Assembly: GCA_902774045.1 (NCBI GenBank)
Contig: CACYGW010000005.1
Coordinates: 1-64,000, forward strand
Source of the DNA: an uncultured Bacteroidia bacterium
GTDB lineage: Bacteria > Bacteroidota > Bacteroidia > Bacteroidales > UBA932
Length of the DNA: 64,000 nt
Direction: 5' to 3'
A model generated the notes under the pieces. The model was not told the origin of the DNA. It worked only from the letters and a program-made list of their open reading frames with translations, and made no database searches. Shown piece after piece: positions 7,969-15,670 of this stretch. Each line of letters begins with the position of its first letter. Within the stretch, counting starts at the first letter, position 1. Position numbers and translations under genes: made by a program.

Positions 7969-9147
7969 ATGCGTTATTTATTCTTAATTGTCCCGCTGGT
8001 GGCTTCTTGCCTTGCCTGTGGCACGGCTAAGCAGCAGGAAACAAAATCAGAAGCAGTAAGTACTATGGAACCTCAAGTGTCCACTCCCAGCATTAATATG
8101 GAGAAAGCAGAGTTCTCCATAGATTTCCTTAAAACAGCCATAGCCTATCAGCCCAAGGGTAATGTGATACTGTCTCCCTATAGCGCAGGCGTGGCTTTCT
8201 CTATGCTTAACGATGGAGCCCGCGGCACCACCCACGACGGTCTTAGAAAGGCTCTTCGCTATAGTTCCTACTACGGAGACTTTATGGACTGCGACTCTCT
8301 TAACATAGTCAAGTCTGCCAATTCCGTATGGTTGAATAAGGGCTTTGTGGCAGACAAGAATTACATTTCCAGGCTGGAGAACGGATACAACGCCCAGACC
8401 TTTGCTGCCGACAAGGGAGACCCTTTTACCGCAGAAGCTGTAAACACCTGGTGCGCATTGAACACCGAGGGCCTTATCCAGGAGATTCTGGACCAGATTC
8501 CCGCCGACGTCAGGATGATGCTTCTTAACGCATTGTACTTTAAGGCCGCCTGGGTATACCCCTTTGACCCACAGGTTACAACGGAGGGGACTTTCTATGG
8601 CGAATCCGGCCAGACCCAGGTAAAATATATGCAGACCCAGGCCAGGTTCGAGTACGTGGAATTCCCTGGCTACAAGGTGGTGAGCCTCCCTTACAAGAAT
8701 TGGAAGTATGCAATGATGATTGTTCTCCCGGACGATATTGACGCAGCCGTGGAGGATTTGACGGCAGACAAGTACAACTACCTGTTCGCTCATCTTGATA
8801 AGGATGCAAAGGTTAGGGTTGTCCTGCCAAGGTTCAAACTGGAGACTACCAAGGTACTTAATGATTTGTTTTCTTCTATGGGAGCAGGCCAGGCCTTTAC
8901 CTCGGCTGCAGATTTTTCCGGCATTACCGGAGAGCCCATATTCGTGTCCAAGGCCCTGCAGAAATGCGTGCTGGAGGTTAACGAGGAAGGCTCCGAGGCC
9001 GCAGCCGTCACTGCAATACTTATGGGCAGGACTGCCGTTCCGGAGCGCGTAGAAGAGATTATTGTAAACAAGCCGTTCTTCTTTGCGATTTACAATCCAA
9101 GGACGCGGGAAATTTTGTTCGAAGGTAAAATAGCAGATATTCAATGA
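7969..9147 (+). CDS. Serpin lipoprotein
   Basis: 392 aa. Signal peptide with lipobox VASC (C14), so probably a lipoprotein of the envelope or cell surface. The rest is a full serpin: NVILSPYSAGVAFSMLNDGA (B-helix region) and the C-terminal KPFFFAIYNPRTREILFEGKI. The reactive loop hinge reads E339-E-G-S-E-A-A-A-V347, close to the inhibitory consensus (P17 Glu, P15 Gly, small residues P12-P10), so real protease inhibition is likely. By counting, P1-P1' falls near T355-A356, with R354 beside it. The target protease is unknown. Its stop overlaps the NamZ start by 4 bases (ATGA). Confidence 0.92.
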   Translation: MRYLFLIVPLVASCLACGTAKQQETKSEAVSTMEPQVSTPSINMEKAEFSIDFLKTAIAYQPKGNVILSPYSAGVAFSMLNDGARGTTHDGLRKALRYSSYYGDFMDCDSLNIVKSANSVWLNKGFVADKNYISRLENGYNAQTFAADKGDPFTAEAVNTWCALNTEGLIQEILDQIPADVRMMLLNALYFKAAWVYPFDPQVTTEGTFYGESGQTQVKYMQTQARFEYVEFPGYKVVSLPYKNWKYAMMIVLPDDIDAAVEDLTADKYNYLFAHLDKDAKVRVVLPRFKLETTKVLNDLFSSMGAGQAFTSAADFSGITGEPIFVSKALQKCVLEVNEEGSEAAAVTAILMGRTAVPERVEEIIVNKPFFFAIYNPRTREILFEGKIADIQ

Positions 9148-10394
9148 TAAAGAAGATACTATTGTCCGCTGCAGCCCTGCTATATGCAGTCACGGCACTT
9201 TACTCAGCAAACGTGAAGCTTGGTATAGAGGTGCTTCGCGACAACGGATTCGCCCCTCTTAAGGGCAAGAGGGTTGGGCTTGTAACAAACCCCAGCGGGG
9301 TTGACAGTCATCTTAACTCAACCATCGATATACTCTATGCCGCTCCCGGAGTTAATCTTGTGGCTCTTTTTGGCCCGGAGCACGGTGTGCGTGGCGATGC
9401 TTACGCAGGTGATTATGTGGCCGATTCTACAGACCCCGTTACCGGGGTGCCGGTCTTCTCTATCTACGGAAAGAATCGCCAGCCTTCTCCCGATATGCTT
9501 AAGGGTATAGACATTATGGTCTATGATATCCAGGATGTGGGCGCTCGGTCCTATACTTTCATAAGCACCCTTGGCCTTGTTATGCGCGCCTGCGCAGATT
9601 TGGGTATCGAGGTGATGGTGCTGGACCGTCCCAATCCCCTTGGCGGAGAGAAGGTAGAGGGTAATGTGGTAGAGGATGGCTTCTATTCTTTCGTGAGCGA
9701 GTTTGCCATTCCCTATGTTTACGGGCTTACCGTGGGCGAGCTTGCGGTGATGATTAACGAAGAGGGTCTTAACAAGGGCGAGAGGGGAGACAAGCCCGTG
9801 GTAAGGTGCAAGCTTACGGTTGTGCCAATGGAGGGATGGGAGCGCGATATGCTTTATTCCGATACGGGCCTTCCCTGGATACTGCCTTCTCCCAACATAC
9901 CCACGGCACAATCGGCCATAGATTACCCCTCGGCCGGTATATGCGGGGAGTTCAACGATTACCTGAATATCGGTATAGGTTATACCCTGCCATTTGAGGT
10001 GTTTGCCGCCGAGTGGATAGATGCCCATGAACTAAAGGCGAAACTGGACAGCTACGGACTGCCTGGAATTAACTTTAGGGAGATTCACTTCAAGCCTCTC
10101 TTCGGCCGCCTTCAGGGTAAGCTTATTCACGGGGTTCAGTACTATTACACGGACTACAAGGCCGCAGCCATTACTATGACTCAGTTCTATGTAATGCAGG
10201 CCGTGCACGAGTTGTACGGGAAGAATCCTTTTGAACTGTCGCCCGGCCGCACCAGTATGTTCGACAAAGTCTGCGGCTCGGATTATATCCGGCTCAACTT
10301 CTCCAAGAATATAAGGGTGGATGATATCAAGGATTACTGGAACAAAGACGCTGCGGCGTTCAAGGCCAGGTCCCAGAAGTATTATCTTTATTAA
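9144..10394 (+). CDS. namZ: Exo-beta-N-acetylmuramidase NamZ-type (DUF1343, GH171)
   Basis: 416 aa with a cleavable signal peptide (MIKKILLSAAALLYAVTALYSA). It carries the DUF1343 landmarks: GLVTNPSGVD, FGPEHGVRG (E79, the position of the proposed catalytic Glu in this family), YDIQDVGARSYTF and DRPNPLGG. NamZ enzymes cut MurNAc from the non-reducing ends of peptidoglycan fragments in the periplasm, known for Bacillus subtilis and Tannerella forsythia. The AmpG-like permease two genes upstream could import the products. It is translationally coupled to the serpin. Its stop overlaps the convergent prfB stop by 4 bases, and no terminator is seen. Confidence 0.9.
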   Translation: MIKKILLSAAALLYAVTALYSANVKLGIEVLRDNGFAPLKGKRVGLVTNPSGVDSHLNSTIDILYAAPGVNLVALFGPEHGVRGDAYAGDYVADSTDPVTGVPVFSIYGKNRQPSPDMLKGIDIMVYDIQDVGARSYTFISTLGLVMRACADLGIEVMVLDRPNPLGGEKVEGNVVEDGFYSFVSEFAIPYVYGLTVGELAVMINEEGLNKGERGDKPVVRCKLTVVPMEGWERDMLYSDTGLPWILPSPNIPTAQSAIDYPSAGICGEFNDYLNIGIGYTLPFEVFAAEWIDAHELKAKLDSYGLPGINFREIHFKPLFGRLQGKLIHGVQYYYTDYKAAAITMTQFYVMQAVHELYGKNPFELSPGRTSMFDKVCGSDYIRLNFSKNIRVDDIKDYWNKDAAAFKARSQKYYLY

Positions 10395-11515
10395 TTACCT
10401 GCGGAGCCCTGCTGCATAAGGAAGGTGTGCATGAACTCGTTCAGATCCCCGTCCAGCACGCCCTGGGTGTCTGCCGTAGAATAGTTTGTGCGCAGGTCCT
10501 TTACCATCTTGTAGGGATGCAGTACGTAAGAGCGAATCTGTGAACCCCACTCGATGCGCTTTTTCTGGCCCTCCAGTTCTGCCTGCTTTTCCTGGCGCTT
10601 CTTTAGTTCTATGTCGTAGAGGCGGGACTTAAGGATGCGCAGGGCGTTCTCCCTATTGTCAAACTGCGAGCGGGTCTCCGTGTTCTCTACCATTATGCCC
10701 GTGGGGATGTGGCGCACGCGCACCCCGGTTTCTACCTTGTTTACATTCTGCCCTCCGTGGCCGCCGCTGCGGAAGGTATCCCACTCAAGGTCCGATGGAT
10801 TAATGACTATGTTGATGGTGTCATCGACCAGAGGATAGACAAACACAGAGGAGAAGGTGGTCTGCCTCTTGCCCTGGGCGTTGAAGGGCGATATTCTTAC
10901 CAGTCGGTGAACCCCGTTTTCTGCCTTGAGGTAGCCGTAGGCGTAGTCGCCCTCGAATTCTATGGTGCAGGATTTTATGCCGGCCTCGTCACCATCGACC
11001 AGTTCGGTAACGGTCATCTTCATGCCGTTGCGTTCTCCCCAGCGCATATACATACGCATAAGCATCGACGACCAGTCGTTTGACTCCGTGCCGCCGGCGC
11101 CGGAGTTTATGGTTAGGATGGCCCCCAGGTTATCTCCCTCCTGGCCAAGCATATTCTTTATTTCAAGGTCCGATACTTTCTTTTCTACGGCCTTGAATGC
11201 TTCCTCCAGCTCTTTTTCTTCTTCTGACAGGGGGCTGTCTTCCGCTTCGGGAACAGAACTTTCGCGGGCGAACTCGTAAAGCACATCCAGGTCTTCGGCT
11301 CCGGAGGCGGCGCTGTCGTAGGCCGTTACCCAGGCCTTTACCCCGCTCACTTTCTTAAGGAAGGATTCGGCAGCCTTGGCGTCGTCCCAGAAGTCCGGCG
11401 CCTGAGTCTTGAGCTCCATTTCCTGCACGTTCCCACGTTTGCCTTCTATGTCAAGGCAAACGTGAAGACGATGCAGTCTATCCTTTAATGCTTTTATCTG
11501 TTCCGATGTTATCAT
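10391..11515 (-). CDS. prfB: Peptide chain release factor 2
   Basis: 374 aa from the ATG at 11515, in the TAATG shared with the glnA stop; a longer frame back to 11710 is inside glnA and rejected. Contains the RF2-specific SPF stop-codon reader (209-211) and the GGQ catalytic motif (254-256), and ends translation at UGA/UAA. In E. coli prfB needs a +1 shift at CUU-UGA-C. Here the matching site reads CTT-GAC with no extra T, so the frame is continuous and the autoregulatory shift is absent. Confidence 0.95.
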   Translation of the reverse strand: MITSEQIKALKDRLHRLHVCLDIEGKRGNVQEMELKTQAPDFWDDAKAAESFLKKVSGVKAWVTAYDSAASGAEDLDVLYEFARESSVPEAEDSPLSEEEKELEEAFKAVEKKVSDLEIKNMLGQEGDNLGAILTINSGAGGTESNDWSSMLMRMYMRWGERNGMKMTVTELVDGDEAGIKSCTIEFEGDYAYGYLKAENGVHRLVRISPFNAQGKRQTTFSSVFVYPLVDDTINIVINPSDLEWDTFRSGGHGGQNVNKVETGVRVRHIPTGIMVENTETRSQFDNRENALRILKSRLYDIELKKRQEKQAELEGQKKRIEWGSQIRSYVLHPYKMVKDLRTNYSTADTQGVLDGDLNEFMHTFLMQQGSAGN

Positions 11516-13029
11516 TAGCCGCAGTAGAAATACTTTTCTACCAATTCTTTCATAAGATTGGGGTCTGCCTTGGCGCGCTCGTGCAGGTCTTTGTCGTCGA
11601 AGCTCTTGAGAGACTTGACGATGCCGTCTATCATCCTGGGCTCGAACACACCCTTGGCCTCGAATATCTGGCGGCACTTCTGAAGGCACTCGCCGGACTC
11701 GCTGCAGCAAACGGGCAGGGAGTCAAGGGTTGCAAGGCGGGCTGCGTTCTCGCTCTTATGAATATCCATATCTACGTACTTGTCGGCGGCAATCTTAAGG
11801 GCCTCGTCCTTGGGCAGTTCAAGCCCGTAGCGGGCAGCTACGCAAAGGCCTGACATAAGCTGGTAGATGTCGGCGGAGCAGTCCGGGCAGCGCATCTCGA
11901 AGGTTTGTTTTTCTGTTGTGTCGATGTTTTCCGAGGGCTGCTGAGGATTGGCTGCGTGGCACATATCCTTACCGCTGCTCCATCCAAGGGGAACGCGTAC
12001 CAGGGCGGAACGGTTGCAGTCTCCCCAGCAAACGTTAGTGGGTGCTTCCTGGTGGGGCACAAGGCGGAAGTAGGAAGTGGGGTTCTTGTTGCCGAATGCC
12101 GTGATGGCCGGAGCCATAAGCATAAGGCCTGCGATAGCCCTGCGGGCCTCCTCTGATAGTTTGCCGTCTTTTCCAAGAGTGGCGTTCTTTCCGTCCTTCA
12201 GCAGGCGCATATGTATGTGCATACCGCTTCCTGCCTTGCCCACGGTAATCTTGGGTGCAAAGGAAACGTCAAGGCCCCATTCCCAGGCAAGGTTACGGAT
12301 TATCCATTTTGCAAGCAAAAGCTGGTCTGCGGCGGTGGCAAGGGGGTTGGGCAGGAATTCTATCTCGTTCTGCTCGTAGATTTTTCCGTCCATGGTGAAG
12401 TTTCCTACCTCGCTGTGGCCGTATTTAATCTGACCGCCTGCCTTGGCTACGAATTCCATGCACTGACGGCGGAAGTTGTTCAGTTTTGCAAAGGGCTCGC
12501 TCTCGTGATAACCTCTCTGATCCGTGGCGGGGAAGGAATCGTCCTGCTCTGTGATAACATAGTATTCCAACTCTCCCATAGCCTCGAAGCTCATGCCTGT
12601 AGACTCTTCGAAGGCCTGCTCTGCCCTCATAAGGGTGTGGTAGGGGGCACAGGAGAAGGCGCTTCCGTCCTTGTCAAAGAAACTGCAAAGGAAGCAGAGC
12701 GTGGGAATCTCGCTGAACGGGTCTACGAATGCGGTCCTGTATCTGGGGATGACGTAAAGGTCGCTGTTACCCGCCTCTACAAATGAAGGGAAGAGGCTGG
12801 AACCATCAACCCTCTCGCCCTCGGTAAGGATGGTCTCTGCGTATTCCAGGTTGTTAATTACAAAATTCAGAGTTTTTACTCTTCCGTCCTCTGCCGGATA
12901 CATAAAATCTATCATCCGGATGTCATTTTCCTTGATAAAGGTAATGAGGTCTTCCTTTGTAAAGGTCTGAGGCTCTTTTTTCAAAAATGCCGTTACGGCA
13001 TTGGGAGAAAGTTCCAGTTTCTTATTCAT
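11515..13029 (-). CDS. glnA: Glutamine synthetase
   Basis: 504 aa. Beta-grasp N-domain with MIDFMYPAEDGRVKTLNF (~35-52), then the catalytic domain: metal and glutamate site GSGMHIHMRL, ATP-side KNPTSYFRLVPHQEAPTNV and the arginine site NRSALVRVP. It makes glutamine from glutamate, ammonia and ATP in the cytoplasm. Length and motifs fit a type I-like enzyme. A -7 box lies 24-31 bases upstream of the start (13053-13060). The stop codon overlaps the prfB start by one base. Confidence 0.9.
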   Translation of the reverse strand: MNKKLELSPNAVTAFLKKEPQTFTKEDLITFIKENDIRMIDFMYPAEDGRVKTLNFVINNLEYAETILTEGERVDGSSLFPSFVEAGNSDLYVIPRYRTAFVDPFSEIPTLCFLCSFFDKDGSAFSCAPYHTLMRAEQAFEESTGMSFEAMGELEYYVITEQDDSFPATDQRGYHESEPFAKLNNFRRQCMEFVAKAGGQIKYGHSEVGNFTMDGKIYEQNEIEFLPNPLATAADQLLLAKWIIRNLAWEWGLDVSFAPKITVGKAGSGMHIHMRLLKDGKNATLGKDGKLSEEARRAIAGLMLMAPAITAFGNKNPTSYFRLVPHQEAPTNVCWGDCNRSALVRVPLGWSSGKDMCHAANPQQPSENIDTTEKQTFEMRCPDCSADIYQLMSGLCVAARYGLELPKDEALKIAADKYVDMDIHKSENAARLATLDSLPVCCSESGECLQKCRQIFEAKGVFEPRMIDGIVKSLKSFDDKDLHERAKADPNLMKELVEKYFYCG

Positions 13030-13052
13030 TTCAAAGTGTGGTTAAAAGTCTT

Positions 13053-13060
13053 CAAATATA
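13053..13060 (-). promoter_or_regulatory. -7 box TATATTTG upstream of glnA
   Basis: The reverse complement of 13053-13060 is TATATTTG, fitting TAnnTTTG. No TTTG is at the 19-base spacing. The 92-base gap 13030-13121 holds nothing else recognised. Confidence 0.55.
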
Positions 13061-13121
13061 GCAAAATTTACTATAAATCCTTTTATAAGCCGCTATATTA
13101 TTTTCTTTTTGGGCTCATTGG

Positions 13122-13304
13122 CTATTCTCTTTCGCGGGCAGAGCGGTCTGCTGTGTCCTGAAGTACGTCCTCGAAACCCGTGAGGGCGGCGAAGGGGGCG
13201 AACTGGGCGGCCCTGTCGGCCATTGACATCCGGGGATGGCGGGACGATGGCTCCGGGTGCGGGAGCTCTATGATGTCGTCGTATTTGTGTATCAAGTCGC
13301 TCAT
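13122..13304 (-). CDS. YolD-like small protein
   Basis: 60 aa. The sequence HKYDDIIELPHPEPSSRHPR followed by MSMADRAAQFAPFAALTGFEDVL is the signature of YolD-like proteins, which in Firmicutes and their mobile elements pair with UvrX-type Y-family polymerases. Here too it lies 6 bases downstream of such a polymerase, so the two are an operon. YolD function is unknown; a partner or regulator of the polymerase is inferred from pairing only. Confidence 0.82.
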   Translation of the reverse strand: MSDLIHKYDDIIELPHPEPSSRHPRMSMADRAAQFAPFAALTGFEDVLQDTADRSARERE

Positions 13305-13310
13305 TGTTGG

Positions 13311-14798
13311 TTATTTCCTGTGGCCGCCAACCGTGGCGTTGCGTTCTATGGCAGTGGAGCCCTCTTCGAAGTTGGTGCCTTTGAGTATGGCGTTCTTGCC
13401 GAATTTATGCCTTATGTCAAGTATGGCCTGCTGGCGGCGGCGCTCTTTGTCGGCCTCCTCAGGGGGCATTTCTTCAAAGAGGAAGAGTTGTTCTCCCTCG
13501 CTTTTGTCTTCTCCTATGGTGTTTATGAATCCTATGTAAATGCGCCTTACCATCAGGGCGGGGTCGCTTATTCTGTCGTAGAGCTCGGCCATCCTCCTGC
13601 AGATAAGCGAGGTAGAGGAGCTGTGACGCCCAAGCCGCACAGAGCCGTGTGCGGGCTTGGGCATATCGCGGCCGTAATAATCCTTAACTATCGGCCCGGA
13701 ATATTTTTCTCCAGGGCGCCGGCCCTCAAGGCTTATCGCGTCGTATATTACGTTAAGGGTAATCTGGTCTGTGAGAAGATGTTTTTCTACCAGTTCCATA
13801 ACAAGGCCGTCGGTCATTTCCTTTATTATCACCTTGGCCTCGGCGTTGGAGTAGGGGCGGGTGAGGACTTGCCCGCGGCTAAGGCTGTTCACTGAAGGGT
13901 GATAGCTCTTTATGGCCGCCATCGTGCAGGGTTCCCAGCCCCAGGCGTGGTCTATCAGAAGTTCTGCGTTAATGCCAAATAGTTTGTAGAGAAGGTCTTC
14001 CGTGAAGCGGCCGTAACCCCTCCCAAGAGAGCATCTTGCAACATCGCCCATAGTAAAGAGGCCCGCCGCCTCCAGCCTTGCCGCAGTGCCGCGGCCTACG
14101 CGCCAGAAGTCAGTGAGGGGCCTGTGGTCCCAGTATTTTCTGCGGTAGGAAAGTTCGTCAAGGGCGGCCACTCTTACACCGTCGGCATCCGGCTCAATAT
14201 GCTTTGCTTCAATATCCATTGCTATCTTGGCAAGGTAGAGGTTGGTGCCTATGCCGGCAGTGGCGGTTACTCCGGTGGTGGCAAGGACGTCGCGTATCAT
14301 TGTCATAGCAAAGTCGTGGGCCGTCTTTTTGTACAGCGTAAGGTACTCGGTGGCGTCTATGAAAACCTCGTCTATGGAGTAGGGGTGTATATCTTCCGGG
14401 GCCACGTATTTAAGATAGGTGTTAAAGACCTGGCCGCTTACCTGCATGTAGTAGCTCATCCTGGGCGGGGCTACAAGGTAGTCAAGGGCTACGTCCGGGT
14501 TCTCCCGGACTTCTTTGTCGAAGGCCGATGCTTTCCTGAATTTGCGCCCTTGAAGGGCTCTCTGGCGCTGCGTGTTTACTTCCCGGACTTTCTGTATTAC
14601 CTCAAAGAGGCGGGCCCGGCCGGATATGCCGTAGGCTTTGAGCGACGGCGTAACCGCCAGGCAGATGGTTTTGTCCGTGCGCGATGCGTCCGCCACCACA
14701 AGGTTGGTGGTCAGGGGGTCAAGACCCCTTGACACGCATTCTGCAGAGGCATAGAAAGATTTAAGGTCTATAGCAATGTAAGTCTTCCCGGAATCCAT
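13311..14798 (-). CDS. Y-family DNA polymerase (UvrX/DinB-like)
   Basis: 495 aa from the ATG at 14798; a TTG ten codons earlier (14828) is possible but less likely. Catalytic palm motifs are present: IAIDLKSFYASAECV near the start (first Asp) and YSIDEVFIDATEYL (Asp-Glu pair, ~145). The little-finger region follows (~270-400). It copies damaged DNA. Closest in layout to UvrX/ImuB-like polymerases of Firmicutes rather than plain DinB, especially given the YolD partner. The region in front carries repeated TTGTCAAA words that could bind a repressor. Confidence 0.88.
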   Translation of the reverse strand: MDSGKTYIAIDLKSFYASAECVSRGLDPLTTNLVVADASRTDKTICLAVTPSLKAYGISGRARLFEVIQKVREVNTQRQRALQGRKFRKASAFDKEVRENPDVALDYLVAPPRMSYYMQVSGQVFNTYLKYVAPEDIHPYSIDEVFIDATEYLTLYKKTAHDFAMTMIRDVLATTGVTATAGIGTNLYLAKIAMDIEAKHIEPDADGVRVAALDELSYRRKYWDHRPLTDFWRVGRGTAARLEAAGLFTMGDVARCSLGRGYGRFTEDLLYKLFGINAELLIDHAWGWEPCTMAAIKSYHPSVNSLSRGQVLTRPYSNAEAKVIIKEMTDGLVMELVEKHLLTDQITLNVIYDAISLEGRRPGEKYSGPIVKDYYGRDMPKPAHGSVRLGRHSSSTSLICRRMAELYDRISDPALMVRRIYIGFINTIGEDKSEGEQLFLFEEMPPEEADKERRRQQAILDIRHKFGKNAILKGTNFEEGSTAIERNATVGGHRK

Positions 14799-14935
14799 CG
14801 ACAAATCCAAAAATGCATCAGACAACAAGATACGAATAATTTGACAAAACTGAGTTGCTTATGGAAAATATCTGAACTTGTTGTCAAAATTTGTTTTTGT
14901 TGTCAAAAATTACTTTCTTGCAAAAAAATCAGATT
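14799..14935. promoter_or_regulatory. Divergent control region with TTGTCAAA repeats
   Basis: This gap between the reverse polymerase gene and the forward antitoxin gene holds three copies of TTGTCAAA: forward at 14881-14888 and 14900-14907 (19-base period), and reverse at 14840-14847. A wider inverted pair, GACAACAAG (14821-14829) and CTTGTTGTC (14877-14885), overlaps them. Such spacing suggests a shared operator for one or both operons. No known LexA box is recognised. Confidence 0.45.
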
Positions 14936-15205
14936 ATGGAATCAGGCGTTAAAGTTCAGACAGGTCTCAGACTTAAACCTTTGTTGATAGCGCAGCTCAA
15001 GAGAAGAGCAAAAGCAAAGGGGGTAACCTTCAATGGCTACGTAGAAGAAGTGCTGGAAAAATCCGTAACCCCGGTATTTCCCAAAATCAGGAAGGAAGAC
15101 CTTGGGTCTGACGATGATTTGTCCGCACTTGGGAAGACAATTGCTCCCATACCCCAGAGTGTAATAGATTCAGATCCAAGGTTGGCATATTTGTTATCGA
15201 AATGA
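14936..15205 (+). CDS. Antitoxin, ribbon-helix-helix-like
   Basis: 89 aa from the ATG at 14936; a TTG at 14891 in the same frame is rejected because the added residues are unlike a domain. The N-terminus VKVQTGLRLKPLLIAQLKRRAKAKGVTFNGYVEEVLEK has the strand-helix-helix pattern of Arc/MetJ-type DNA-binding antitoxins. The acidic, flexible C-terminus would wrap the toxin. Its stop overlaps the PIN toxin start by 4 bases (ATGA), the usual arrangement. It probably represses its own operon through the repeats upstream. Confidence 0.75.
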   Translation: MESGVKVQTGLRLKPLLIAQLKRRAKAKGVTFNGYVEEVLEKSVTPVFPKIRKEDLGSDDDLSALGKTIAPIPQSVIDSDPRLAYLLSK

Positions 15206-15627
15206 AAGTCTTTTTAGATACTAATGTCCTTTTGGATGTTTTAATGGAATCTCGTCCGTGGAAAAAGGATTCGCTGGATATACTCAGGGTTGCCCAAAGG
15301 GGCGAGATTAAGGCTTATTTGTCATCACAGTCTATTGTAGATGCCTCTTATGTTTTTTCCAAAAGCGGGAGAGGCTCTATGGATATATTTAAAAAAGCAA
15401 TAGGACGTATTATGTCGATAGTGACAGTGGTTCCTGTCTCTGCAGAGAATATAAAATCTGCCTTATGCAGTTCGTTTGAGGATTTCGAGGATGCGGCCCA
15501 GTTGGACTGTGCATCGGAAGCCGGGTGCGACGCCATAGTTTCATCGGACAAAGAAATGGCCGCAAACGGTTTCCCCGTTTATAATCCGGGAGAATTCTGC
15601 AATTATATCTTCAGTTGGGATATATAA
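15202..15627 (+). CDS. PIN-domain toxin (VapC-like RNase)
   Basis: 141 aa, full length for a single PIN domain. Acidic active-site residues are visible: D6 in FLDTNVLLD, D49 in SIVDASYV, the DFEDAAQ cluster (~95-101) and D113 in SSDKEM. PIN toxins cleave RNA, often tRNA, when the antitoxin is lost; its target is unknown. A bidirectional terminator lies right behind the gene. Confidence 0.85.
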   Translation: MKVFLDTNVLLDVLMESRPWKKDSLDILRVAQRGEIKAYLSSQSIVDASYVFSKSGRGSMDIFKKAIGRIMSIVTVVPVSAENIKSALCSSFEDFEDAAQLDCASEAGCDAIVSSDKEMAANGFPVYNPGEFCNYIFSWDI

Positions 15628-15656
15628 AAAAAGGAGCCGCGTGGGCTCCTTTTTTT
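15626..15656. terminator. Bidirectional terminator between PIN toxin and ppdK
   Basis: AAAAAAAGGAGCC pairs with GGCTCCTTTTTTT around a 5-base loop. It has T runs on both strands and serves both convergent genes. Confidence 0.9.
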
Positions 15657-15670
15657 ATTAGGGAAGACTT

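Noticed and set aside
8047..9144. 365-codon frame opposite the serpin
   Set aside because: Shadow of a well-supported serpin in an operon; no independent promoter.
11516..11710. N-terminal extension of prfB
   Set aside because: The extension lies inside glnA in another frame and is unlike RF2; the ATG at 11515 in TAATG fits the family start.
14799..14828. TTG start for the Y-family polymerase
   Set aside because: Ten extra residues without family similarity; ATG at 14798 preferred, though not proven.
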